A DNA stretch of 64,000 nt from Pseudomonas graminis (GTDB taxonomy: Bacteria; Pseudomonadota; Gammaproteobacteria; Pseudomonadales; Pseudomonadaceae), in assembly GCF_900111735.1 (NCBI RefSeq), contig NZ_FOHW01000001.1, forward strand, positions 325,108 to 389,107, in the 5' to 3' direction. Shown here piece after piece: positions 9,631 to 17,632 of the stretch. The notes beneath the pieces are model-generated. The model had not been told where the DNA came from, made no database searches, and saw nothing but the letters and a program-made list of their open reading frames with translations. The number at the start of each line of letters is the position of its first letter. Position 1 is the first letter of the stretch. The translations under genes were made by a program, and so were the position numbers.

Positions 9631-10329
9631 ATGTTACGTAGCATGCGAGACCTTGAAGGTTTCACCCTCGTCGCGATCGACGGTGACATCGGTGATGTCA
9701 GCGACTTTTATTTCGACAACGAAGCCTGGGTGATCAGGTACCTGGTGGTCGAGACCGGGTCCTGGCTATTCGGCGGCCAGGTGCTGATTTCACCGTTTTC
9801 CATCGGACTGCCTGATTGGGCATCACGCCGGTTGCCCATTAACGTTGAAAAGCAGGGGGGCACGGACATTCTTGAATCCGAACATAATCGGCGCGCCATC
9901 GCAGCCGCTGAACATCGGCCGGCGGTCGAGAGTTGGGCCATCGCGGCCCCGACGCAGGAGCCAACCGACGATCAAAGCCTGCGCAGTTGCCGGGCGCTGA
10001 TCGGCTGTCACATCAAAGCCACAGACGGTGACATCGGCCATGTCGATGACGTGCTGATCAACGAAGACACCTGGGCGATTCAGTACCTGGTGGTCAACAC
10101 CAGCCATTGGTGGCATGGACACAAGGTGCTGATCGCGCCAGAGTGGATCGCCGAGGTGTCGTGGCCGGACAGGATCGTCGCGGTGGACCTCGAACAGGCC
10201 GCCGTCAGGAAATCCCCTCATTACGAATCCACCCAGCAGTTGAATCGCGAGCGCGAAGAGGCGCTGTATGAGCACTATGGGCGGGTTGCGTACTGGCGAA
10301 TCGACGCAGTCATTGCACAGGTCGGATGA
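9631..10329 (+). CDS. protein with two PRC-barrel domains
   Basis: 232 residues from ATG 9631 with AAAGGA upstream. Two similar halves each look like a PRC barrel: DGDIGDVSDFYFDNEAWVIR followed by YLVVETGSWLFGGQVLI in the first, and DGDIGHVDDVLINEDTWAIQ followed by YLVVNTSHWWHGHKVLIAP in the second. PRC barrels occur in RimM, photosynthetic reaction centre H subunits and many small stress-associated proteins. The repeat indicates an internal duplication. No membrane segment. Cellular role unknown; the following DUF1275 gene starts 39 bases downstream and is probably co-transcribed. Confidence 0.82.
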   Translation: MLRSMRDLEGFTLVAIDGDIGDVSDFYFDNEAWVIRYLVVETGSWLFGGQVLISPFSIGLPDWASRRLPINVEKQGGTDILESEHNRRAIAAAEHRPAVESWAIAAPTQEPTDDQSLRSCRALIGCHIKATDGDIGHVDDVLINEDTWAIQYLVVNTSHWWHGHKVLIAPEWIAEVSWPDRIVAVDLEQAAVRKSPHYESTQQLNREREEALYEHYGRVAYWRIDAVIAQVG

Positions 10330-10368
10330 CAACGACCCCAGGAAAACCTACAGCCACGGGAACGTTTG

Positions 10369-11130
10369 ATGGCGATCAGATACATCCGCAGCCTGACCGG
10401 CAGAAGACGCACCCCGGACGCCAACCGGCAGCTGGGACTAGCCCTGGCGTTTGTGGCCGGCGCCATCAACGCCGGGGGCTTTCTGGCGGTTCAGCAGTAC
10501 ACGTCGCACATGACCGGCATCGTCTCTTCAATGGCCGACAACGCAGTGCTGGGTGCATACGACCTGCTGCTTCGCGGGGCCAGCGCCCTGCTGTCTTTCA
10601 TGGCAGGCGCCGCCTGTTCGGCCATCATGGTCAACTACTCCCGCCGCAGACGCCTGCACAGCGCCTTCGCCCTGCCTCTGTTGTTCGAGGCGTTTTTGCT
10701 CCTGTGCTTCGGTTTTCTGGGTCCCAGGCTGGCGGCAGTGGACGGACTGGTCGTCTCCCTCACGGTCATGCTGCTGTGCTTCATCATGGGCCTGCAAAAT
10801 GCCTTGATCACCAAGGTGTCCAAGGCCGAAATCAGAACGACCCACGTCACGGGCATCATCACTGATATCGGTATTGAACTCGGCAAGCTCTTCTATTGGA
10901 ACGGCCCCACACCGCCCGGGCAACCACGCGTGCTGGCGAATCGGGGGCGCCTGAAACTATTGACCGCGCTGGCCTTGAGCTTTTTCGCCGGCGGTGTAGT
11001 GGGTGCGTACGGCTTTAAGCACGTGGGGTACACCGCTACCGTGCCCCTCTCCCTGGTGCTTGGCGTGCTGGCGGTCGTGCCTGCGCTGGACGATGTGCGC
11101 CGCTATGTCCGCCGTGCAGGGCGCGGGTGA
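10369..11130 (+). CDS. DUF1275 (YoaK-family) membrane protein
   Basis: 253 residues from ATG 10369 (a TTG lies directly before it). At least five hydrophobic segments are visible, with the family-like stretches AFVAGAINAGGFLAVQQYTSHMTG near the N terminus and ITKVSKAEIRTTHVTGIITDIGIELG in the middle. The conserved THVTG and TSHMTG pieces identify DUF1275. These are small inner-membrane proteins, possibly transporters, of unproven function. Likely the second gene of a unit with the PRC-barrel gene. Confidence 0.87.
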   Translation: MAIRYIRSLTGRRRTPDANRQLGLALAFVAGAINAGGFLAVQQYTSHMTGIVSSMADNAVLGAYDLLLRGASALLSFMAGAACSAIMVNYSRRRRLHSAFALPLLFEAFLLLCFGFLGPRLAAVDGLVVSLTVMLLCFIMGLQNALITKVSKAEIRTTHVTGIITDIGIELGKLFYWNGPTPPGQPRVLANRGRLKLLTALALSFFAGGVVGAYGFKHVGYTATVPLSLVLGVLAVVPALDDVRRYVRRAGRG

Positions 11131-11255
11131 CTTGTCGACAGAGGTTCGGAGAGCATCGACATGCCAAGCGAAGCACCCGAACGGTTGCCAACAACTTCTA
11201 CAAGCGAGTACGCACGTCGTCCTGATCAAATAAAACAGTGCCAGTCTCGCCGAAC

Positions 11256-12293
11256 CTACAGCGAGCTCACCTCCGGATTCAACCGCTCAAGCACCTGCCT
11301 GCTATTGCCGCCGCCGAACAGACTCATCAGGTCCATGACCCGGACCGGGTCTTTGGGGTCGACGCTCAGCTGGATGCCGTCATTTTTGCCTTTGAACAGT
11401 TTAACCATCAGTTCGCAGCCATCACTGAGCATCGGGGCTTTTACCCGCATCCCGCTTTCACAGTTTTTCTGCCAGCTATCCAGGCTTTTCTCGAACCAGG
11501 CCTGGCGCTGTTTGTCCGCGCTGCCGGCAGTCGGGTCCAAAGGCGTGGCGTAGCGTTGTTCGAGCAATGCGCTACGTTTGACCATGCCCTTGTCCTTGAA
11601 ACTGACGTTCAATTCGCTCAATTCAGCTCGGGCGAATGCGGCCTGCATGCCTTGTGCTGCACCGCCGAGCAATCCATAGACGGCCATTTCACCATCGCGC
11701 TGCAAGTCGGTGATCGTACGGTGAAGGTCCTTGACGTTATCCATGCGATAGCTGGCGCTGAAGGTGAACAGGTCTGGCATGTCCACAAAGGTTTCACCCG
11801 TGGCAAGAGTGGCATCGTCATCCAGGTCCAGGAACAGCATGAGGTCGAACGGTTTGAGCTCGTTGCGGCCGCTGCTTAATAACGGGCCAAAATTATTCAT
11901 GCCCCTTGAACCACCGCCCATCCCTATCAGGCCGGCCATTCCGCCCAGGTCCTGCAAGCTTTGCAAAGAGCTGTTGGAAGCCTGTATGCCGCTGGCTTCG
12001 ATGCGCACACGACTGCGGCTATCATTGTTGATCAGGTCGGTCACGATGACTTTATCGGCGCGCAGACCGCCCGCCTTGCCCTCTCCAAACTCGACACCTT
12101 TGATCACGACCTTGCCACCAAAGGGTGAGGAACTTACGGACGCCCAGCTGACGGTGCCATTGAGATGGTTGTCATACACGAAGTCATCCAGACGCTTCTG
12201 TGCCTGTTTGCTGGCATAGGCGCACAAGCCAAAGTAGCCCGCGGCGATTATCGCCACAGCCGCAGCGGGGATAAGCAGTTTTTTCTGGATCAT
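11256..12293 (-). CDS. membrane-anchored protein of unknown function
   Basis: 345 residues with one N-terminal membrane anchor (LLIPAAAVAIIAAGYFGLCAYA) and a long extracytoplasmic part. After the anchor comes QKRLDDFVYDNHLNGTVSWASVS and VVIKGVEFGEGKAGGLRADKVIVTDL, a beta-rich pattern reminiscent of DUF945/AsmA-type periplasmic proteins, though I cannot name the family. Its ATG lies in a 4-base overlap with the end of the preceding gene, and it is the last of three overlapping minus-strand genes that probably act together in the envelope. Confidence 0.65.
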   Translation of the reverse strand: MIQKKLLIPAAAVAIIAAGYFGLCAYASKQAQKRLDDFVYDNHLNGTVSWASVSSSPFGGKVVIKGVEFGEGKAGGLRADKVIVTDLINNDSRSRVRIEASGIQASNSSLQSLQDLGGMAGLIGMGGGSRGMNNFGPLLSSGRNELKPFDLMLFLDLDDDATLATGETFVDMPDLFTFSASYRMDNVKDLHRTITDLQRDGEMAVYGLLGGAAQGMQAAFARAELSELNVSFKDKGMVKRSALLEQRYATPLDPTAGSADKQRQAWFEKSLDSWQKNCESGMRVKAPMLSDGCELMVKLFKGKNDGIQLSVDPKDPVRVMDLMSLFGGGNSRQVLERLNPEVSSL

Positions 12294-14209
12294 TGCACAT
12301 CCCCCTGAATGTTCCGGTCAGGCCAGGCCTGCTTGAATACCTGGCGCGCCGCGTCGGGCGTCCAGTTGTCGTCACCCAATTGCATGCGCATTATTTTCAG
12401 TGGATCACGCAAATCTGTGCAGCCGTCTTCGGTGCAGGCCTGGAGGTAGGTGACTGCCACGAGTGTCAACGGCAGGTCTTCGCTGTCTCGCTTGACCGGG
12501 TCCACAGTGACCTCGCCTTTGGCCAGGAACCAGCCTTTCTCAGGCTTCAGGTTGTGGCCAACAATATTCAGTTGGGATTCGTAGGGATAATCGGTTTCCC
12601 AGCGCTCATCCGTCTTGCCGACTATGTGCACGATCTGGCTGTAAGCGGCTTTGCCGCCGGCCACCAGCCGCGCATAGCTTCCCCCGGAAGTGGGCGCGTA
12701 GCTGACGTCGGACAGCAGTCGAGAGCGGATGTAGTTAGCGTCGCTGCTCTCGCTCTTCAACTGGGCAAATTGTTGAAGCTGGGTCTGGGCCTGATAGCCG
12801 GCCTGCTCAAGTTTTCTCTGCTCTTCGTACTGGCGCTGAAGGTCGGCCATGCGCTTTTCTTCGGCGGCTTGCGCTTCATGCCTGAACAGGTAGTTGTTGG
12901 CGTTTTGTGGGTTGAATTGCCAGCTTTTGGTGTTCCAGTTGCGGCTTATGTTGATCTCATAGAACCAGCTGTCGCGGTCATTCTTCAACAGGCCTTGGGG
13001 TACATCCCGAACGCCGATGAAGCTGACGTTCTGGGTTTTTGGCTGGATCTGGTCCAGGGCGCCCAAGGCGGTGAATACAGTGGTTTTAATGGTTTCAAGC
13101 TGGCGAAAAAGCTCTTGGTTTTCGGTCAGAGCCACCAACGCCGGGCTGCGAGTATCCCAATAGCCACTCCAGCTGTAAGACGCTCGCAGCAAGTAATGTA
13201 TGCCGCTGGCCGGGTCGCTGGTGAGCAGCATCAGGGCGTTTTTCTGGTTATCAAATCCTACGATCGGGAGTTGCGGCGCTTGTTTGTTGAACGGGATGCC
13301 TTGATGAAAACTGCCCTCATATTCTTTCAGTTTCACGCCGTCTGCGCGCAGCAACACCACTCCCCCCTCACCGGCAGCGTAGCCGTCGGAACCGCAGCTT
13401 ACACCGGTGGATTTTGCACTCACGAAGCGAGTGTCACCGTCCGGCTTGTAGGTGGTACGAAACAGGCAACCGTTCTGGTCCTTGAGCTCGAAGAAAAAGG
13501 ACGCGGCCTTGATCGCATCGGCCTCGCTCGGCGGTGTCCAGCCAGATACTGCAAAAGCCGGCGACACGGGAGTGATCGTTTTGGGCGCAGGGGACTGCGC
13601 AACGGGCGCCGACTCAGGCGGTTGTGGAACTGCAGCAACGGGTGCAGGAACAGGTGGCGGGACTGGGTCTGCAGCCACAATGGGTGCAGGAGCAGGCGGT
13701 GGTACGGGATCTGCAGCCATAGCGGGGACAGGAGCAGCAGCAGGCGGCGGGGCTGGATCCGCCGCCGGTGCAGGAACAGGCGGCACAGGTGCCGGCCTTG
13801 GCTCGGAGACAGGCGCAGCGGCAACCTCGGCTACCGGCCCGGCCGGCACGTCGGCCACGACGACATGGCTGGACCATTCCTCCGCCTTGGCAGCCACCCC
13901 AGTGGCAGCCGGCTGGCCTTGGGCGTTGTAGCTTTTCCAGGTCACGGTGGCAGCACTCGGGCACTGGCTGACAAGCAGACCGCCGAGTTTGGGCAGCAGG
14001 CGCGCCACCGCCTCGTTGTCCGGTTTGCCTGCGAAGGCAAAACGCAGCGCCAGGGGATTTGTGCACCACGGCTGATTGTCGGCATGGTCCACGAATACCT
14101 CGACGTTCTCGCCCTTGGAAAAGGCCAGCCGGTAGGCAGCAGCATGGGCATTCGGACACACGGCAAGGGCCAATAGGGTCAGTGGCAACAGTTTGCTTAC
14201 GCTTTTCAT
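12290..14209 (-). CDS. secreted proline-rich protein of unknown function
   Basis: 639 residues from ATG 14209, which overlaps the TGA of the upstream gene by one base (an in-frame start 15 bases earlier is less likely). A Sec signal peptide (KLLPLTLLALAVCPNAHA) leads into a first domain with two cysteines (to about residue 105), then roughly 100 residues of proline/alanine-rich repeats (PAPVPPVPAPAADPAPPP type), then a second globular region with cysteines and an internal glutamine/glutamate-rich coiled-coil stretch (AAEEKRMADLQRQYEEQRKL). The Pro/Ala linker suggests spanning of the periplasm. No family was recognised. It is the middle gene of the three-gene envelope operon. Confidence 0.7.
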   Translation of the reverse strand: MKSVSKLLPLTLLALAVCPNAHAAAYRLAFSKGENVEVFVDHADNQPWCTNPLALRFAFAGKPDNEAVARLLPKLGGLLVSQCPSAATVTWKSYNAQGQPAATGVAAKAEEWSSHVVVADVPAGPVAEVAAAPVSEPRPAPVPPVPAPAADPAPPPAAAPVPAMAADPVPPPAPAPIVAADPVPPPVPAPVAAVPQPPESAPVAQSPAPKTITPVSPAFAVSGWTPPSEADAIKAASFFFELKDQNGCLFRTTYKPDGDTRFVSAKSTGVSCGSDGYAAGEGGVVLLRADGVKLKEYEGSFHQGIPFNKQAPQLPIVGFDNQKNALMLLTSDPASGIHYLLRASYSWSGYWDTRSPALVALTENQELFRQLETIKTTVFTALGALDQIQPKTQNVSFIGVRDVPQGLLKNDRDSWFYEINISRNWNTKSWQFNPQNANNYLFRHEAQAAEEKRMADLQRQYEEQRKLEQAGYQAQTQLQQFAQLKSESSDANYIRSRLLSDVSYAPTSGGSYARLVAGGKAAYSQIVHIVGKTDERWETDYPYESQLNIVGHNLKPEKGWFLAKGEVTVDPVKRDSEDLPLTLVAVTYLQACTEDGCTDLRDPLKIMRMQLGDDNWTPDAARQVFKQAWPDRNIQGDVQ

Positions 14210-15102
14210 CAAATCAGTTCCCAAGCGCCGTCACCCGCCTGGCAGGCCTTGACGGTTTGCTTCTCGGCCTGACTGTCCTTGGCTTTCACGTCGTAGGTGA
14301 TGGTGCGACAGGTGGTTTGCGCGGTCAGTTTGTCTTCCACCGGTTTGGCATCGATGGCGTCAAGGTCGACGCCTTGTTTCGCCGCGCTGGCAGTGTCGAG
14401 GTTGTCCAGGTCAGTGGCGCTGTCGCCGGAGCCTTGGGTGGCAGCACTGCTGGCAACCGACATGGGCTTGGGCGCAACGGCTTCCACCAGTGGGGCATAC
14501 ACGTAGCCAACGGTCACGCCACGGCGGCCAACCATGATCCAGTCATTGTGGGTGCGGCCCATGGCGGTGAACGTCGAACTCGGCGGTAACCCACCCACTT
14601 TTTCGGCGCTGCTGTCCGGGGCGCTACGCAAGTTGGCCGACTTGATGGTGCGGTAGGGTTTATTGATCACGGTCATGTCGGTGACCGGCTGGATCTTCGG
14701 CAGGCGTTTTACCGCGACCTGCCGCGACTGCGTTTCGGTACTGACCGGGGTGATCTGCGCGCTGCTGCCGCTGTGGTTGGACTGCCAGGTAGCAGCCTGG
14801 CCGTCCTGGTTTCTATTGAGTACTTGCTGGGTTTGTGCAGCGAGGGCAAGACGGTCGGTTTCATCCATCTTCGCGCCGATGGTTTTGCCTAATAAGGCGC
14901 CGGCCAGGCCACCGATCAACATCGCTGCGGTTCGCCCCCCTCCCGCGCCGATGCGGCTACCAATCAGTACGCCAGCGGCGCCGCCGAGTACGGTGCCAAT
15001 GTTTTCCTTGTTAGCCCAGTCGGTACCCGACGTGGCGCAACCGGATGAAAAACCAATGCTCAAAACGAGCAACGCGGCAGTGGTCTTTTTTGCCAAACCC
15101 AT
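14209..15102 (-). CDS. lipoprotein with glycine-zipper and SH3b domains
   Basis: 297 residues. The N terminus KTTAALLVLSIGFSSGC resembles a lipoprotein signal with cysteine near residue 22. A glycine zipper follows (GTVLGGAAGVLIGSRIGAGGG, then MLIGGLAGALLGKTIGAKMDE), as in the 17-kDa surface antigen and OmpA-associated lipoproteins. From about residue 150 an SH3b-like domain is seen (KSANLRSAPDSSAEKVGGLP, DWIMVGRRGVTVGYVYAPLV), which in other proteins binds peptidoglycan or peptides. A C-terminal tail contains CRTITYDVKAKDSQ. It is first in the overlapping operon and probably sits in the outer membrane. Confidence 0.8.
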   Translation of the reverse strand: MGLAKKTTAALLVLSIGFSSGCATSGTDWANKENIGTVLGGAAGVLIGSRIGAGGGRTAAMLIGGLAGALLGKTIGAKMDETDRLALAAQTQQVLNRNQDGQAATWQSNHSGSSAQITPVSTETQSRQVAVKRLPKIQPVTDMTVINKPYRTIKSANLRSAPDSSAEKVGGLPPSSTFTAMGRTHNDWIMVGRRGVTVGYVYAPLVEAVAPKPMSVASSAATQGSGDSATDLDNLDTASAAKQGVDLDAIDAKPVEDKLTAQTTCRTITYDVKAKDSQAEKQTVKACQAGDGAWELI

Positions 15103-15330
15103 CGCACAGTCCTCTGGAGTTAAGGAGAGATATGCAGGAATGAGTCAGCACGATGTAATCGTTGGTCGGCCTTCATCCCTGAAGAAGTGCGCGGATTACA
15201 CACAAATTTGAAAAGAGTCACAACCGTTTTTATGGCTGACAGGCGGTTCTGGGGAATAACGGTGGCCTGCAGCTGGAGCAGGAGCCTTTACAACTGCATC
15301 AACCAACCGTTGCCCGTTGCCAGGCAACCC

Positions 15331-15360
15331 TTGCATAGGTATAGGGGGTACACCTATGCT
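15331..15360 (+). promoter_or_regulatory. RcnR/CsoR-type operator in a promoter
   Basis: ATAGGT (15335-15340) and its inverted copy ACCTAT (15352-15357) flank a GGGGG tract (15344-15348). G-tracts flanked by inverted A/T-rich arms are the hallmark of RcnR/FrmR-class operators. A plausible promoter overlaps it: -35 TTGCAT at 15331 and -10 TATGCT at 15355 with an 18-base spacer, so a bound repressor would block RNA polymerase. It lies 31 bases before the regulator start. Confidence 0.7.
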
Positions 15361-15388
15361 GCGCTTCGTCTAGCCAGGGGCATATCCG

Positions 15389-15664
15389 ATGGGCCATATC
15401 GCAGCAAACAAAAACGATCTTCTCAAGCGGGTCAAACGCATCGCCGGACAACTCCAGGCCGTCGAACGTGCATTGGAGTCGGATCTCGACTGCGCCAAAA
15501 CGCTGCACCTTGTTGCCGCCACGCGCGGGGCCCTCAACGGCTTGATGGAGGAAATCATTGAAGACCATGCGCGCGCGCATGTTGCGGATCCTGGTCTCAG
15601 CGAAGATGAGCGCAGCAAAGGTGTCGAAGAGCTGCTTGAAGCCATTCGTCGTTATTCCAAGTGA
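15389..15664 (+). CDS. RcnR/FrmR-family metal-sensing repressor
   Basis: 91-residue DUF156 all-helical repressor. The four positions used by E. coli RcnR to bind nickel or cobalt are all present at the same numbers: H3, C35, H60 and H64. That fingerprint separates it from CsoR (copper) and FrmR (formaldehyde). Conserved core AATRGALNGLMEEIIEDH. Next gene starts at or just after its stop and encodes a CDF pump, matching DmeR-DmeF/RcnR-type modules. It likely represses its own operon through the G-tract site upstream and is released by Ni/Co. Metal choice between Ni and Co is inference. Confidence 0.88.
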   Translation: MGHIAANKNDLLKRVKRIAGQLQAVERALESDLDCAKTLHLVAATRGALNGLMEEIIEDHARAHVADPGLSEDERSKGVEELLEAIRRYSK

Positions 15665-15684
15665 ACACATCCAGGCACTCGCTG

Positions 15685-16626
15685 ATGAAAAGCACCCACG
15701 TTAACTACCTGCACGATCACGTGTTCCTTGGCTCGGCGCACGATGAAAATGCCAGGCGTACGCTTTGGGTAGTGGCTCTGACGGTGGTCATGATGGTGGC
15801 TGAAATCACCGCCGGGTATCTCACGGGCTCGATGGCGTTACTGGCCGATGGTTTTCACATGGCCACCCATGCCGGCGCATTGGGCATCGCGGCGGCGGCC
15901 TATGGATACGCCAAACGCAACGCATCCAGTCAGCGCTACAGTTTTGGAACAGGAAAGGTAGGAGATCTGGGCGGATTCGCGTCGGCGCTGATTCTCGGTA
16001 TGGTTTCCCTGGGGATCGGCGTTGAGTCGGTGATGCGTCTCTTGCAGCCAACCGACGTTCAGTTCGGCACCGCTACGCTCATCGCGATTGCCGGGTTGAT
16101 TGTCAACATCGTCAGCGCCCTGTTGCTGGGCCACGGGCACAGTCATGGACACGATCATGACCACGATCAGGACCAGGAGGGTCATGGCCATCACCATGCC
16201 CACCATGGCAACGACAACAATTTAAGATCGGCCTATGTCCACGTCATCGCAGATGCGCTGACTTCGGTGCTGGCCATCGCTGCACTGCTCGCCGGTCGCT
16301 ATCTGGGCTGGGTGTGGCTGGATCCGGCCATGGGCATCGTCGGCGCCATCGTTATCGCGCGCTGGGCCTGGACCTTGATGGGCGTCACCGCAGGTGTATT
16401 GCTGGATCAGACTGACGCACACGTTGCCGAGGAAATCCGCCAACTGGTTGAAGAACCGGGGGATGCCACGATCACCGATTTGCACGTCTGGCGGGTTGGA
16501 CCCCAGGCCCATGCGGCCATCGTCAGCGTGCTTGGCGCAGCTACTGCGAACGCCGACAGCATTCGTGAACGTCTGCAGCCGGTCCATGAAGTCAGGCATC
16601 TGACGGTCGAATTTCGGCCGGCCTGA
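15685..16626 (+). CDS. dmeF: CDF-family cobalt/nickel efflux protein, DmeF-like
   Basis: 313 residues from ATG 15685; a GTG at 15661 overlapping the repressor stop is an alternative start. The protein begins MKSTHVNYLHDHVF, as DmeF proteins have HDHVF near the N terminus. Six membrane segments; the metal site in segment 2 reads LLADGFHMATH and in segment 5 HVIADALTS. A histidine-rich cytoplasmic loop (HGHSHGHDHDHD, then HGHHHAHHG) lies between segments 4 and 5, and a C-terminal cytoplasmic domain follows. Inner-membrane proton-driven export of divalent cobalt, possibly nickel, is expected. Forms an operon with the repressor. Confidence 0.87.
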   Translation: MKSTHVNYLHDHVFLGSAHDENARRTLWVVALTVVMMVAEITAGYLTGSMALLADGFHMATHAGALGIAAAAYGYAKRNASSQRYSFGTGKVGDLGGFASALILGMVSLGIGVESVMRLLQPTDVQFGTATLIAIAGLIVNIVSALLLGHGHSHGHDHDHDQDQEGHGHHHAHHGNDNNLRSAYVHVIADALTSVLAIAALLAGRYLGWVWLDPAMGIVGAIVIARWAWTLMGVTAGVLLDQTDAHVAEEIRQLVEEPGDATITDLHVWRVGPQAHAAIVSVLGAATANADSIRERLQPVHEVRHLTVEFRPA

Positions 16627-16661
16627 TGTAACGCCCCAGCCCTACTCCAAAGGAAATTGCG

Positions 16662-17018
16662 ATGCCACCCGGCAAACGTGAACTGGCGCGAATCGAACGC
16701 CGGTTAATAGCCGCGCTGACCGAAGCGTGCGAAACAGCGAAAGGTGAAATCAAAGGCTTCACCTGGCTGACCCACATGGCTGACCTCGACGCGTTGGCTG
16801 AAACCCTGAAGGTGGTCTGGGTGTTCGAAACCCTCGCGGACAGAACGCTCGCTCAAGTTGAAGCGAAGGCGCGCATTTTCGAGCTGACGGCCACCGCGTT
16901 GAATGACGCCGGCATCGACCTGAAACTCTCCGATCGCAATGTCCGCCTCGACTCTGAGGAGGAATGCCAGCGCACTCACAGTGGCAACTGGCAAAAGCGA
17001 CTGGTTAAGGGGGACTGA
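16662..17018 (+). CDS. conserved hypothetical protein
   Basis: 118 residues, mostly helical, starting MPPGKRELARIERRLIAALT and ending LDSEEECQRTHSGNWQKRLVKGD. No membrane segment, signal peptide or catalytic motif is apparent. It begins 35 bases after the efflux gene and ends 2 bases before the next ATG, so it is likely transcribed with a neighbour. I do not recognise a characterised family. Confidence 0.65.
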   Translation: MPPGKRELARIERRLIAALTEACETAKGEIKGFTWLTHMADLDALAETLKVVWVFETLADRTLAQVEAKARIFELTATALNDAGIDLKLSDRNVRLDSEEECQRTHSGNWQKRLVKGD

Positions 17019-17020
17019 CG

Positions 17021-17191
17021 ATGGCCAAAGAAATCGAAAACCCCTGCATCTCTGTGTGCCAGCTCAGGGGTGATCTGTGTGTGAGTTGTGGCCGGACCAA
17101 GGACGACATCAGAAAGTGGAAACGCATGAAGCGGCCTGAAAAAATGGCGGCGGTGCAAAGGGCGAGTGTGCGTTTGAAGGCGCTGAAATAG
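17021..17191 (+). CDS. DUF1289 small cysteine protein
   Basis: 56 residues starting ATG 17021 with GGGGGA nearby upstream. Sequence pattern NPCISVCQLRGDLCVSCGRT followed by DDIRKWKRM is the DUF1289 signature: four cysteines (C9, C13, C20, C23) suited to binding a metal or iron-sulfur group. It is immediately downstream of the 118-residue hypothetical gene. Function of the family is not established. Confidence 0.85.
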   Translation: MAKEIENPCISVCQLRGDLCVSCGRTKDDIRKWKRMKRPEKMAAVQRASVRLKALK

Positions 17192-17204
17192 GCGCTGCCC
17201 TTAG

Positions 17205-17384
17205 TCACACAACAAACCGGTTTACCAACCGGTTCAGGTTAACCGCCCGTTTTGACATTTCACCGCGAGCACTCGCCGTCTGGCTGGCTCCCGCCGCGCT
17301 CTGCGTTGCCAGCTCGCGAATACTGGCCAGATTGCGATCAACCTCGCGCGCGACATGCGACTGCTCCTCAGAGGCGGTGGCGAT
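17205..17384 (-). pseudogene. C-terminal fragment of a methyl-accepting chemotaxis protein
   Basis: The minus strand encodes IATASEEQSHVAREVDRN and continues to AVNLNRLVNRFVV before a stop. This is the characteristic last part of the MCP signalling domain (EEQ methylation-helix region to the terminal F-V). Only about 60 residues remain; the sequence preceding them does not continue the receptor. The interval 17385-17632 shows no other coding feature. A deletion or rearrangement left this tail. Confidence 0.75.
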
Positions 17385-17632
17385 CAAGAGGACTGACCGC
17401 AACCGCTATGTCACCGTGCCTCATCAACGGTTCGAGAAGAACAAGGTGATTGGAATAGACAACGGCACTGTTTTTTACCGGCGTATAAAGCGAGCGCTTT
17501 TCATCACTCTCTGGAAAAGACTCACGGTTCGCCAGCGGATCGGTGAATCCCTAGCGATAGCCCGCGAGTTTTAAGGTGAATACGAGATTCCTGCTTTTCG
17601 TCAGTGGCTTATAGATTCAACACGCTATCGAC

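Noticed and set aside
12293..14176. 627-codon open frame on the plus strand
   Set aside because: Mirror of the proline-rich secreted protein; the opposite strand has a signal peptide, linker and operon overlaps, whereas this reading is Cys/Arg/Gly-rich without family features.
15661..15684. GTG start overlapping the repressor stop for the efflux gene
   Set aside because: Possible, but DmeF proteins begin shortly before HDHVF, so ATG 15685 is preferred.
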